From an uncultured bacterium (lineage in GTDB: Bacteria > Cyanobacteriota > Vampirovibrionia > Gastranaerophilales > Gastranaerophilaceae), in assembly GCA_902798645.1 (NCBI GenBank), contig CADBXV010000015.1, positions 1 through 37,859 on the forward strand: a stretch of 37,859 bases of DNA. The letters are read 5' to 3'. Position numbers and translations under genes: made by a program. Under the pieces are notes generated by a model that saw only the letters and a list, made by a program, of their open reading frames with translations, was not told the DNA's origin and made no database searches. Position 1 is the first letter of the stretch; every line of letters starts with the position of its first letter. Of the stretch, positions 25,599-34,234 are shown one piece after another.

Positions 25599-26923
25599 TA
25601 CAATATCCCCCTTATATTTACAATGCTTGGATTTTGTGAAGCATTAGTTTCAGTATCATCAAATCTTTTAATTTTTGCTCCCAGAGCTGTAAGCTTATTT
25701 TCAAATTCTTCATATCCTCTATCGATATGATGAAGTTTTTCAACAATTGTTTCTCCGCTTGCCATAAGTCCGGCAATAACAAGTGCTGCGCCGGCTCTCA
25801 AATCGCTTGCTGCAACTGTAGCTCCGGTAAGATTTTTTACACCTTTTACAATAGCGTGATTTCTGTCTTGGTGTATGTCTGCTCCCATTCTTCTAAGATC
25901 AGGCACCTGCATAAATCTGTTTTCATACAAACTTTCCGTAATAATTCCGACACCGTTAGCAGTTGTAAGAAGTGTCATTGCTATTGCTTGTAAATCAGTC
26001 GGGAAACCCGGATAAGGTTGAGTTACAAAGTTTATTGAGTTAAGCCTGTTTTTACAGCTGACCTCAATTGTAGTAGGCTCAACCAGTTTAATACTTGCAC
26101 CCATTTTTATTAATTTATCGTTAAAAAATGTAAGGTGAGCAGGATAAACATTTTTAATAACGGCTTTTCCTTTTGTAGCAACGACTGCTGCCATAAAAGA
26201 GCCTGCTTCAATTCTGTCAGGAATAGTCGTATATTCAGTCGGGTGTAAGCTATCTTGTTTAACACCGTTAATTACAATCTCAGAAGTTCCTGCTCCTGAT
26301 ATATCAGCACCGAGAGCATTCAAAAAGTTTGCCAAATCAACAATTTCAGGCTCTTGTGCAGCATTTTGAATTCTTGTAGCTCCTTCAGCCGTAACGGATG
26401 CAAGCATCAAGTTTTCTGTTGCGCCAACAGAAGGAATATCAAGATAAATGTCTGTTCCGACGAGTTTTGATGCTTTTGCGTGAACATAACCGTTTTCTAT
26501 CTTAATCTTAGCACCGAGAGCTTCTAAACCTTTTATATGAAAGTCAACTCTTCTTTCTCCGATTGCACAGCCTCCCGGAAGAGCAACAATTGCTTCACGA
26601 CAACGTGACATAAGCGCACCTAAGATTATAAAAGATGCTCTCATTTTGCTGACAAGTTCGTATTTTGCAGTAATTGATGAGATATTAGAAGCATTTACAA
26701 CGACTGATTTTTCTTCTTTATCGTAAACGCAGCTTGCTCCCAAATCCGACAGTACATTAAGCATAATCTCAACGTCTGTAAGTCGGGGAACATTATATAT
26801 TTTTGTTGAACCTTTTACTAAAATAGTCGCTGCTAAAAGTTTTAAAACAGCATTCTTAGCACCGCCTATTGATACTTCGCCTTTTAATGTTTCACCGCCT
26901 ATAATTTTAAACTTCTCAGCCAA
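25598..26923 (-). CDS. murA: UDP-N-acetylglucosamine 1-carboxyvinyltransferase
   Basis: MurA transfers enolpyruvate from PEP to UDP-GlcNAc, the first committed step of peptidoglycan synthesis. The 441-aa length is a little above the family's ~420. Seen: IGGAKNAVLKLL with Lys23/Asn24, and the active-site loop ALPGGCAIGERRVDFH with Cys119, the fosfomycin target residue. The start is TTG at 26923 after GGAGGA, spaced 4 nt. The C-terminal tail (~425-441) is a little longer than usual. It is translationally coupled to the small repeat protein downstream. Confidence 0.95.
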   Translation of the reverse strand: MAEKFKIIGGETLKGEVSIGGAKNAVLKLLAATILVKGSTKIYNVPRLTDVEIMLNVLSDLGASCVYDKEEKSVVVNASNISSITAKYELVSKMRASFIILGALMSRCREAIVALPGGCAIGERRVDFHIKGLEALGAKIKIENGYVHAKASKLVGTDIYLDIPSVGATENLMLASVTAEGATRIQNAAQEPEIVDLANFLNALGADISGAGTSEIVINGVKQDSLHPTEYTTIPDRIEAGSFMAAVVATKGKAVIKNVYPAHLTFFNDKLIKMGASIKLVEPTTIEVSCKNRLNSINFVTQPYPGFPTDLQAIAMTLLTTANGVGIITESLYENRFMQVPDLRRMGADIHQDRNHAIVKGVKNLTGATVAASDLRAGAALVIAGLMASGETIVEKLHHIDRGYEEFENKLTALGAKIKRFDDTETNASQNPSIVNIRGIL

Positions 26924-26999
26924 AGTCTCCTCCGATTCTAACTAAATAATACTATTAATCTGTACACTTGTAAAGTATATATAAACAATCTTTTTGATG

Positions 27000-27011
27000 T
27001 AATATAAAAAT
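27000..27011 (+). promoter_or_regulatory. -10 box of possible leaderless bioD
   Basis: TAATAT (27000-27005), then 6 nt and ATG; no ribosome site. The -35 region is not convincing. Confidence 0.4.
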
Positions 27012-27683
27012 ATGAGCAGAAATATTTTTATAACAGCAACAGGAACTGATATCGGAAAAACATATATCTCGGCATTAATAATAAAAAAAATGCGAGAGGC
27101 AGGATTTAATTGCGGATATTTTAAACCTGTTTTATCAGGTGTTGAAGAAAAAAACGGAAAATTAATCGAAAGCGACTGCAACTATGTTGTTAATACCGCA
27201 AAAATTCCTATTAAGGCGGATGAGTGCGTTTCATATTGGTGGAAAGAAGCTGTTTCTCCTCATCTTGCTTCTAAAAGAGCAGGAGAGGTTATAGACATTA
27301 ACAAAATAAAAAATGATTTTGAAATAAAACAAAAACAATATGAATATCTTTTAGTTGAAGGTGCAGGCGGAATTACGTGTCCTTTAAGACTTCAAAATAA
27401 TGAAAAATACCTGATGAAAGATTTAATAAAAGATTTGGGGTTAAGTATCATAATCGTTGCAGACGGAGGTTTAGGAACGATAAATTCAATACTTTTGACT
27501 GTCGAATATGCACGACAAAATAATATTGATATTGAAGGAATTATCCTAAATAACTTTAAACCTGATAGTTTTATGCATCAGGACAACTTAAAACAAGTAG
27601 AATACTTAACCGGAATCAAAGTTATTTCAACTGTAGAAAAAAATCAAACAAATATTGAGTTGTTAAAAGAATATTTTAAATAA
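27012..27683 (+). CDS. bioD: Dethiobiotin synthetase
   Basis: BioD forms dethiobiotin from 7,8-diaminopelargonate, CO2 and ATP, the next-to-last step of biotin synthesis. The 223-aa protein has the P-loop ATGTDIGKTYIS (9-20), the FKPVLSG substrate region and the VEGAGG motif (about 115-120). It has no ribosome site, and TAATAT ends 6 nt before ATG. It is not in an operon with bioG-bioC, and the other bio genes are elsewhere. An 89-nt gap containing a partial palindromic repeat separates it from the region upstream of mfd. Confidence 0.95.
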   Translation: MSRNIFITATGTDIGKTYISALIIKKMREAGFNCGYFKPVLSGVEEKNGKLIESDCNYVVNTAKIPIKADECVSYWWKEAVSPHLASKRAGEVIDINKIKNDFEIKQKQYEYLLVEGAGGITCPLRLQNNEKYLMKDLIKDLGLSIIIVADGGLGTINSILLTVEYARQNNIDIEGIILNNFKPDSFMHQDNLKQVEYLTGIKVISTVEKNQTNIELLKEYFK

Positions 27684-27745
27684 ATAAGAGAGCATATTGT
27701 ATTTTCTGCTTAATATGTTTTTTAATTCAGGTAAAGAAGACAGTT

Positions 27746-27766
27746 GCAGGTTATACACCGCCTGAC
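27746..27766 (-). repeat. TGTCAGG palindromic repeat, copy 4 (diverged)
   Basis: Minus-strand TGTCAGGCGG-TGTATA-ACCTG; the first ten bases match copy 2 and the centre differs. It lies between bioD and mfd. Confidence 0.5.
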
Positions 27767-27807
27767 AAAAACTTGTTTTATCTTGCAATAGTATTAATTC
27801 TGACTCG

Positions 27808-27823
27808 TGTTATAATAGTGTTT
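27808..27823 (+). promoter_or_regulatory. Extended -10 of leaderless mfd
   Basis: TGtTATAAT (TATAAT at 27811-27816), then AGTGTTT and ATG. No Shine-Dalgarno and no good -35 at 17 nt. Confidence 0.5.
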
Positions 27824-30800
27824 ATGAAACTGGAAAAAAGCGGTTTTTTTGATACATTGGCACGGAACATAAAACTTGGTAAGTCATTTACATTTACCGG
27901 ACTTACAACTTTTTCGCGTCTTTTGCTTATCAAATACATAAAAAAACTGTCAAATAAAAAAATTCTGTTTATAACATCAACAGAACAGTCTGCTCTCAGG
28001 TATTCTGCTGACTTAGAAAGGCTTTTTGAGCTTGAGGCGATGACTCTACCTTACCAAAATGTTTCGCCTTATGAAGGGGTGAATACTAATTTATATGACT
28101 ATCAAAAGCAAATAAATATTCTGTTAAATCGCCCTGATATAGTTATCTCACCGGTAAAATCGCTGTTGGAAAAGTTTCCGCAAGATTCTTTCTTTGATAT
28201 TAATTCATTTACTGTAAAAATCGGTGACAGCATTGAACAAAAAGTATTGTTGGACAAGCTTTTAAGACTCGGTTACAATCGCTCTACCATGGTATCTGAT
28301 ATAGGAGAATTTTCTATTCGGGGTGATATAGCCGATGTTTATACTTTGGAAGAAAATCCTGTGAGAATTGAGTTTTGGGGTGATGAAGTTGTTGATATCA
28401 GGTATTTTGATAACGAAACACAGAAATCTGTAGAAAAAGCGGTTAATGTAAATATAAAACCATTATACAAATTTGTTTTACCTCAAAAATTACCAAAAGA
28501 GTTTCCGTCTTCTTTAAAAGAAAAAGTTGAGGAGGAGGAGGGTTATTTTGAGGGAATAAATGTATATCAATCTTTTTTCAATAATAACTTAGTAAGCATT
28601 TTTGATTATCTTAAGGATTATATTGTTGTTTTTGACGAGGAAGCAGAAGTAACATCAAAATACGGTTTGATTTCGGAAACCTTTGATAATAATTATAATG
28701 AAGCGTTAAAGACGGAACAGATTATAAACCCCACCCCCCAACCCCCTCACTCAAGGGGCGGGGGAACACATGCTCCAAACCACTATTCCTTAGAAGATTT
28801 CATTCAACAAACAGCCGGTTTTCAAAAAATCTGCATGAACAACTTTTTATCTGATGAAAGTAATGAAGTTATTGATATCGATGCAAGAAATATTCAAATT
28901 TTTGATGCAGATATGGATGCGGTTTCTCGATTTTTAAAAGAGCATAAAGGATATCAAATTACTATTGCTACCGATTTTCAGGAACGTGTAAAAGAAGTTC
29001 TTTCATCCTTTGGAATTTTTGACATTGATTTTATAAAAAATGTAACTTCTCAAGGTACGATAATTCCCGACGGCAAAATTATTTTGTTAACTGACAGAGA
29101 GTTATTTAATAAACGACAAAAAGAAATACCTTCAAATCGTAAACGACATTATAAAGAAAAAGCCGAATACATTGAAAATATTAACGATATTCAGGAAGGA
29201 GAGTATGTTGTTCATTCAGTTCATGGTGTCGGAATTTATAAAGGGCTAACCAAACAAGAACTTGACGGACAGCTGAAAGATTATTTAACGATTGAATATG
29301 CAAATAAAGACAAACTTCACATACCGGCGGAGCAAATAAATATGCTTTGCCGTTATAGAGGCTCAGGACAGATTAAGCCTAAGCTTTCCAGAATGGGCGG
29401 AAGCGATTGGGAAGGGGTAAAACAAAAGGTTAAGAAAGCTGTTGAAGCAATTGCCTATGATTTACTTCGCTTGTATGCAAGAAGAAAAATGAAGGAAGGT
29501 ATTGCATTTGCACCTGACAGTCCATTGCAATCAGAGATGGAAGACACGTTTGAATATATAGAAACACCTGATCAATTAAAGGCTATCAATCAAATAAAAG
29601 AAGATATGGAAAGCTCTAATCCTATGGATAGACTTGTATGCGGAGATGTAGGGTTTGGGAAAACGGAAGTTGCAATGAGAGCTATGTTTAAGGCTGTTAC
29701 TTCGCTTAAACAAGTTGCCGTAATTGTTCCGACAACAGTTCTTGCTTTACAGCATTACCAAACAATTAATGACCGATTTAAACCGTTTGGGATTGATGTT
29801 GAACTTCTTTGCCGTTTTCGTTCCACAAAAGAAAGAAATGAAACTTTGAAAAATCTTGCAACAGGAAAATGTGACGTTGTTATCGCTACGCACGCACTTT
29901 TGCAGGATAAAGTTGTGTTTAAGGATTTAGGCTTGCTTGTAATTGATGAAGAACACAGATTTGGTGTAAGACATAAGGAAAAATTAAAAGAATTCAGAGA
30001 AAATATTGATATAATTTCAATGTCAGCAACACCTATTCCGAGAACACTTTATATGTCACTATCCGGAATTAAGGATATTTCTGTTATCAATACTCCTCCT
30101 CAAAACCGTTTACCGATTAAAACTTACGTGGGTGAATACAATGAACAAACGGTAAAAAACGCTATAACAAATGAATTAGATAGGGATGGGCAGGTATTTT
30201 ATCTTTATAACAGGGTTGAAACAATTGAAGAATTCAAACTTGAACTCCAAAAACTTGTCCCTCACGCAAGAATAGCTGTCGGGCATGGGCAGTTGAGCGA
30301 AAAACAGCTGGAAGATGTTATTGTCGGATTTGATAATCACGAATACGATATTTTACTCTGTACAACGATTATAGAAAACGGACTTGATATACCAAACGCT
30401 AATACAATTATTATCCACGAATCGGATAAATTAGGATTAGCCCAAATGTACCAGCTTAGAGGCCGTGTGGGAAGAAGTGAAAAACAAGCATATTGTTATT
30501 GTTTATATAAGAAAAATAAAGAATTATCTGATGAAGCGAAAGAAAGACTAAAAGCCATAAAAGAATTTACTACGCTCGGAAGCGGATACAGAATAGCCAT
30601 GCGGGATGTTGAGATAAGGGGTGTTGGAAATATTCTTGGGACTAAACAGCACGGACATATGATTAATGTCGGATTTGATACGTATTGTGAACTTCTTGAA
30701 GAAACGGTTAACGAGTTGAAGGGCGAAGGGATAAAAGCTAAAAAGCCGACAATAGTTGATATTAATGTAACAGCGTATATTCCTGATGAGTGGGTTGGTT

Positions 30801-31225
30801 CGACTGAACAAAAAATGATTGAATACAAACGCTTAAGTGATGTTAAAAATGAAACAGAACTTAATTATATTGTTTCAGAGTGGAAAGACAGATTTTCAAG
30901 AATTCCTGAAGAAGTTGAAAACCTTATTAAGCTGATAAAAATTCGTCTGACTGCAACTGATTGCGGAATTACCATAATTAGGGAAACAGGTTCAGATATA
31001 AGAATTTATACACCGTTTACACCTTATGAGTGGAATATAATTCGTCAAGGTTTGGACAAAGAAATTTCTAAGAAAATTAAATTTACAGTAGCACCGAAAT
31101 CAAGTACAGACGGAAAATCAATAATGCTCGTAAATACAAATTATCTGAGTTTTGAGGATATTTTTAATATTTTAACAGGGTTATTTTATTACATAAAAGA
31201 AACGGCAAACAGTTATAAGAATTAA
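27824..31225 (+). CDS. mfd: Transcription-repair coupling factor
   Basis: Mfd removes RNA polymerase stalled at DNA lesions and recruits UvrA. The 1133-aa protein has the UvrB-like N-terminal module (1-~300), the RNAP-interaction (CarD-like) domain from ~460 (EYVVHSVHGVGIYKG), the translocase core with Walker A GDVGFGKT (607-614), the DEEH box (708-711), helicase motif VI near QLRGRVGRS, and the TRCF C-terminal domain. I start it at ATG 27824 (MKLEKSG...), where family homology begins; the upstream in-frame ATG would translate the promoter. Residues 302-319, Pro/Gly rich (NPTPQPPHS...), are encoded by a copy of the CT-rich palindromic repeat in the linker after the UvrB-like module. Confidence 0.95.
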   Translation: MKLEKSGFFDTLARNIKLGKSFTFTGLTTFSRLLLIKYIKKLSNKKILFITSTEQSALRYSADLERLFELEAMTLPYQNVSPYEGVNTNLYDYQKQINILLNRPDIVISPVKSLLEKFPQDSFFDINSFTVKIGDSIEQKVLLDKLLRLGYNRSTMVSDIGEFSIRGDIADVYTLEENPVRIEFWGDEVVDIRYFDNETQKSVEKAVNVNIKPLYKFVLPQKLPKEFPSSLKEKVEEEEGYFEGINVYQSFFNNNLVSIFDYLKDYIVVFDEEAEVTSKYGLISETFDNNYNEALKTEQIINPTPQPPHSRGGGTHAPNHYSLEDFIQQTAGFQKICMNNFLSDESNEVIDIDARNIQIFDADMDAVSRFLKEHKGYQITIATDFQERVKEVLSSFGIFDIDFIKNVTSQGTIIPDGKIILLTDRELFNKRQKEIPSNRKRHYKEKAEYIENINDIQEGEYVVHSVHGVGIYKGLTKQELDGQLKDYLTIEYANKDKLHIPAEQINMLCRYRGSGQIKPKLSRMGGSDWEGVKQKVKKAVEAIAYDLLRLYARRKMKEGIAFAPDSPLQSEMEDTFEYIETPDQLKAINQIKEDMESSNPMDRLVCGDVGFGKTEVAMRAMFKAVTSLKQVAVIVPTTVLALQHYQTINDRFKPFGIDVELLCRFRSTKERNETLKNLATGKCDVVIATHALLQDKVVFKDLGLLVIDEEHRFGVRHKEKLKEFRENIDIISMSATPIPRTLYMSLSGIKDISVINTPPQNRLPIKTYVGEYNEQTVKNAITNELDRDGQVFYLYNRVETIEEFKLELQKLVPHARIAVGHGQLSEKQLEDVIVGFDNHEYDILLCTTIIENGLDIPNANTIIIHESDKLGLAQMYQLRGRVGRSEKQAYCYCLYKKNKELSDEAKERLKAIKEFTTLGSGYRIAMRDVEIRGVGNILGTKQHGHMINVGFDTYCELLEETVNELKGEGIKAKKPTIVDINVTAYIPDEWVGSTEQKMIEYKRLSDVKNETELNYIVSEWKDRFSRIPEEVENLIKLIKIRLTATDCGITIIRETGSDIRIYTPFTPYEWNIIRQGLDKEISKKIKFTVAPKSSTDGKSIMLVNTNYLSFEDIFNILTGLFYYIKETANSYKN
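28730..28765 (+). repeat. CT-rich palindromic repeat in frame inside mfd
   Basis: CCCCACCCCCCAACCCCC followed by TCACTCAAGGGGCGGGGG. Composition is strikingly GC-rich against the AT-rich gene. It resembles the second unit of the repeat at 7926-8021. The frame is kept and adds about 18 residues to Mfd. Confidence 0.75.
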
Positions 31226-31435
31226 TTATTAATATTATTTTTTTGATTTTTAGGGTTACAAAAAAGTCAAAGTTCTAATCGTTTAAGATTCTTTGAATCA
31301 AACAATTCAAGGTTTAATACAAAAAAGAACAGAATACACTGAACAAATAAATGAACTATATGAGCAATTTTAATCAATTAACGGAACTTTTACCCCCCTT
31401 TTTGATATAATACAAAAAGAGGGGTAAAAATATTT

Positions 31436-32011
31436 ATGACTAAAAAAAATACATTAAACAAATTTTATGAGCATATGTCAAGCGGAGAGATTGTTACGGA
31501 AGAAATGCTCAAAATATTTAATGATTTGAGTCAGGAAGCACTCAAAATTACTATGAAAATTAACAACAAATATCATAAACCAAATGAAATTGTTAAGTTG
31601 TTTTCTAAACTTACCGGAAAAAATGTTGATAAATCTTTTAGGCTTTTTCCTCCGTTTTACACAGACTGCGGGAAAAATATCACATTAGGGAAAAATGTTT
31701 TTATTAATGCTTGCTGCAAATTCCAAGATCAAGGCGGAATTATTATCGGCAATAACGTATTAATAGGACACAACGTAACTTTGGCAACACTCAACCACGA
31801 TGAACGTCCGGACAAGCGGCAATACATTTATCCAAAACCTATCAAAATAGGAAATAATGTTTGGATTGGCTCAAACGCAACAATCCTACAAGGAATAACC
31901 ATCGGCGACGGAGCAATTATCGGAGCCAACTCTGTTGTAACAAAAGATGTTCCTGAAAATACAATTGTAGCCGGTGTTCCTGCAAAAGTCTTAAGACAAA
32001 TTACCGCATAA
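31436..32011 (+). CDS. Hexapeptide-repeat O-acetyltransferase (LacA/Maa/NodL type)
   Basis: A 191-aa left-handed beta-helix acetyltransferase using acetyl-CoA. The N-terminal helical Mac-like segment is followed by hexapeptide repeats from ~80 ([56 protein letters not shown]) and the typical end [15 protein letters not shown]. The catalytic His is in TLNHDE (His121). Substrate may be a sugar such as maltose, galactoside or a surface glycan and cannot be read from sequence. A TATAAT box at ~31404 and a GAGGGG ribosome site precede it. The 210-nt gap after mfd has only a short open fragment without a start. Confidence 0.92.
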   Translation: MTKKNTLNKFYEHMSSGEIVTEEMLKIFNDLSQEALKITMKINNKYHKPNEIVKLFSKLTGKNVDKSFRLFPPFYTDCGKNITLGKNVFINACCKFQDQGGIIIGNNVLIGHNVTLATLNHDERPDKRQYIYPKPIKIGNNVWIGSNATILQGITIGDGAIIGANSVVTKDVPENTIVAGVPAKVLRQITA

Positions 32012-32103
32012 AAATATTCATAAAATTTCATCTATATAGAGGTTTGACTTTTGCAAAAGTATTATTAATATGAAGATGTGAAACTATAAAACAAGGAGAT
32101 CTT

Positions 32104-32661
32104 ATGGGCAGCAAAAGACTTAACGGATCATCTCTTTTTACCGGAATAAGTTCAGGGTTAACCAACACTTATTCATTGTTATCAAACCAATATCAAGACA
32201 ACATTACAATTGAAAATCTAAATAAAGCTCTGTCAAACACAAATATAACAAATACAGCTTACGGTTCTACTTTTGCATCATATCTTACAAGTAACTTCAA
32301 TGCCGTTGATAAAAACGGCGACGGAAAAATATCCGCAGATGAAATTCAAGAATATATGAACAATATGGCAAGACAAGGTTTAACAAGAGAGCAAATTATG
32401 ACGCTGGGAACTGCAAACGGCATGACAAACAGCCTCCAAGAAACAGTACTTGCCCATTTTGATGACATTGACTCAAACCATGACGGAAAGGTTACAAATC
32501 AGGAAATCAGTGCATATGGTGTAAATTCTCAAGTTGAAAAACAAAAGGTTGCGGACAGAAACAGAACAATAAATAACATATCTATGTTCTACGGAAGTGA
32601 TGATAATAAATATGAAGGAAGCTTACTTGATTATCGATATTTAAGCGATAATGAAGCATAA
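32104..32661 (+). CDS. EF-hand calcium-binding protein
   Basis: A 185-aa protein with two canonical EF-hand loops: DKNGDGKISADE (69-80) and DSNHDGKVTNQE (123-134), with acidic residues at positions 1, 3, 5 and Glu at 12, so both should bind Ca2+. The N-terminal ~60 residues are polar and unrecognised; no signal peptide or membrane segment is seen. A near-perfect AAGGAGA ribosome site lies 5 nt before ATG. It stands alone between an acetyltransferase and a repeat-rich gap. The role may be calcium sensing or buffering; the partner is unknown. Confidence 0.9.
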   Translation: MGSKRLNGSSLFTGISSGLTNTYSLLSNQYQDNITIENLNKALSNTNITNTAYGSTFASYLTSNFNAVDKNGDGKISADEIQEYMNNMARQGLTREQIMTLGTANGMTNSLQETVLAHFDDIDSNHDGKVTNQEISAYGVNSQVEKQKVADRNRTINNISMFYGSDDNKYEGSLLDYRYLSDNEA

Positions 32662-32734
32662 AAAATACGTTTAAATTATGTGTGTGATAATAGACAGGAA
32701 AGACGAAGAGGGTGACTGAAAAGTCAGGATTTAA

Positions 32735-32880
32735 TGAGATTCTTCGTCTTATCATTTACCTCTGCCTCAGAATGACGTGTTGTAGTCATTTTGAGGAAAA
32801 TATCCGTTCAGCCTAAAGGATTTCTTGAGGAAAGTCGTTCGTCATTCTGAGCCATGTATCAGTTAAGGGCGAAGAATTTT
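32735..32880. repeat. Cluster of three GTCATTCTGAG-type dispersed repeats
   Basis: Copy a (minus strand, 32735-32778) reads GTCATTCTGAGG...GAAGAATCTCA. Copy b (plus, ~32784-32829, diverged) reads GTCATTTTGAGG...AAAGGATTTCTTG. Copy c (plus, ~32840-32880) reads GTCATTCTGAG...GCGAAGAATTTT. This resembles a dispersed repeat known from many bacterial genomes. The whole gap 32662-33160 holds repeats and no gene. Confidence 0.75.
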
Positions 32881-32928
32881 ATACTGCTTTGCATAGAAGT
32901 AGAGTAGACTTTCGATAATTTTGGAGCA

Positions 32929-32961
32929 TCCTCTCTCCAAGGGAAAGAGTTAGAGAGAGGG
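32929..32961. repeat. CT-rich palindromic repeat, inverted copy
   Basis: CCTCTCTCCAAGGGAAAG followed by AGTTAGAGAGAGGG; its complement aligns with the first unit at 7926. Confidence 0.7.
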
Positions 32962-32991
32962 TTTAGCCTATAAATGGGGACAAAAAGTTTT

Positions 32992-33013
32992 TGTCAGGTA
33001 AAACCTGACCTAC
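32992..33013 (+). repeat. TGTCAGG palindromic repeat, copy 5
   Basis: TGTCAGGT-AAA-ACCTGACCTAC, identical over 22 nt to copy 7 at 37767; the preceding AAAAAGTT is shared as well. Confidence 0.85.
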
Positions 33014-33160
33014 TTTTTCTGTTATCATTTTTGTTTCTCTTTTTATTATCTCTAATGTTAAGAAAAAACAATTTTTGTCATCGCATTACGTAACATATAC
33101 ACTTTGACTTTTGTGTAACCCTCTTAATCTTTGATATAATAATACTTAAGGAGAAAAATA

Positions 33161-33862
33161 ATGTTTTATTTTGATGAAATAAATAATCATAAAATACTAA
33201 GAAGTGATTTTTTGAACAACTATGAAGACAAAGTAAAGGCTTTTTTTACAACAAGAATTGATAACAAGCCGGAAAATGAATCAGATATATTCGGAGAAAA
33301 TTTTGCATCACGCATAATTAAACCTCAACAAACACACAGCGATAACATACAATCTGTTGATGAAAGAACAGAATACCCCGAAACTGACGGACTTATTTTA
33401 AATCAGGCTGACTGCGCAATATATCTGCGTTTTGCAGACTGTACACCGCTAATTTTTTATGATCCTATCCGTAATATTGGTGCAGTATCCCATGCCGGCT
33501 GGCGTGGAACGGCAAGCAGGATAGGGGTTAAAACTGTTGCTAAAATGGTTTTGAATTATAGTTCACAACCTGAAAATATAATTGCCGTAATAGGTCCTGC
33601 AATTTCAAAATGCTGTTATGAAGTTAGTGAAGATGTTCGGGATACACTGCTTTCTACAGTAAAAAATAAAGACGGATTATATGAAAATAGAAATGTTGAT
33701 TTAAAAAATATTAATGCTCGCCAACTAGAAGAAATCGGATTAAAAAATATTGATATCTGCCCGTATTGCACCTCTTGCAATAATGATTTATTTTATTCAT
33801 ATCGTAAAGAAAACGGCACAAAAGAACGCCATTTTGCAGTACTAAAACTGGAAAATATATAG
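33161..33862 (+). CDS. pgeF: Peptidoglycan editing factor, YfiH/laccase-domain family
   Basis: A 233-aa protein of the YfiH/PgeF (Cu-oxidase_4) family. The conserved metal-site residues can be seen: His59 in QQTHSDNI, Cys94 in FADCTPLIFYD and His111 in SHAGWRGTA. E. coli PgeF keeps L-Ser out of the peptidoglycan stem; other members act on purine nucleosides. The length is normal. An AAGGAG ribosome site lies 8 nt before ATG, with a TATAAT box at ~33136. The gene is alone; the putative promoter of the micropeptide gene overlaps its 3' end. Confidence 0.92.
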   Translation: MFYFDEINNHKILRSDFLNNYEDKVKAFFTTRIDNKPENESDIFGENFASRIIKPQQTHSDNIQSVDERTEYPETDGLILNQADCAIYLRFADCTPLIFYDPIRNIGAVSHAGWRGTASRIGVKTVAKMVLNYSSQPENIIAVIGPAISKCCYEVSEDVRDTLLSTVKNKDGLYENRNVDLKNINARQLEEIGLKNIDICPYCTSCNNDLFYSYRKENGTKERHFAVLKLENI

Positions 33863-33936
33863 ACTTATTACACCAAATTTGATACAATAAGTTCTGTACA
33901 TTCAAAACAGAATACAGGCAAAAGATTTTAACAAGC

Positions 33937-33977
33937 ATTTCAACTAAACGAAAGGAGGTGGAAATGTTAGTTGAAAT
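33937..33977 (+). promoter_or_regulatory. Stem-loop presenting SD and start codon of micropeptide
   Basis: ATTTCAACTAA (33937-33947) pairs perfectly with TTAGTTGAAAT (33967-33977). The 19-nt loop holds the full AAGGAGGTG and ends with the ATG. It is likely to affect initiation. Confidence 0.75.
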
Positions 33978-34035
33978 CAACGAAAAAGAACTAATACTTG
34001 TTATCGTATTAGTTCTCATCATCCTAGCTCTTTAA
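33964..34035 (+). CDS. 23-aa hydrophobic micropeptide
   Basis: A 23-codon ORF with the strongest ribosome site in the window (AAGGAGGTG, 5 nt gap). The peptide has a short acidic/basic head (MLVEINEKE) and 14 uninterrupted hydrophobic residues (L10-L23), one membrane helix without a tail. It resembles in design, not in sequence identity, type I toxins such as Ibs. The start region lies in a stem-loop and codons 9-18 contain a second perfect stem (GAACTAATAC, 33988-33997, with its complement at 34006-34015). A terminator-like hairpin follows 11 nt after the stop. A weak promoter (TAGACT, 17 nt, TACAAT near 33875-33903) lies upstream. It could also be a leader peptide for the DUF308 gene 200 nt downstream. 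Confidence 0.6.
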   Translation: MLVEINEKELILVIVLVLIILAL

Positions 34036-34046
34036 TTAGAGTTGCG

Positions 34047-34085
34047 GGTATGGGTGTTAGCGTCACCCATGCCTGTATTCTTATT
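34047..34085 (+). terminator. Terminator-like hairpin after micropeptide
   Basis: GGTATGGGTG (34047-34056) pairs with CACCCATGCC (34064-34073) with one G-U pair, 7-nt loop and a moderately T-rich tail. The remaining gap to 34234 is AT-rich and shows no gene. Confidence 0.7.
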
Positions 34086-34234
34086 TTAACTCATTTTTGT
34101 AAATTTTCAACCGATTATAATAATTTTTGTTTGAGAATTTAGATACTTTTTTACTTATTCTTTTAATTTAATCACATTACGATTAAAAAATATTTTCTGA
34201 CATGTAATCATTAATCCTGAAAGGAAAAATTATT

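Noticed and set aside
31290..31374. 28-codon coiled-coil-like open fragment (SLNQTIQGLIQKRT...) after mfd
   Set aside because: No start codon, no ribosome site and bounded by stop codons; could be a gene remnant but nothing supports it.
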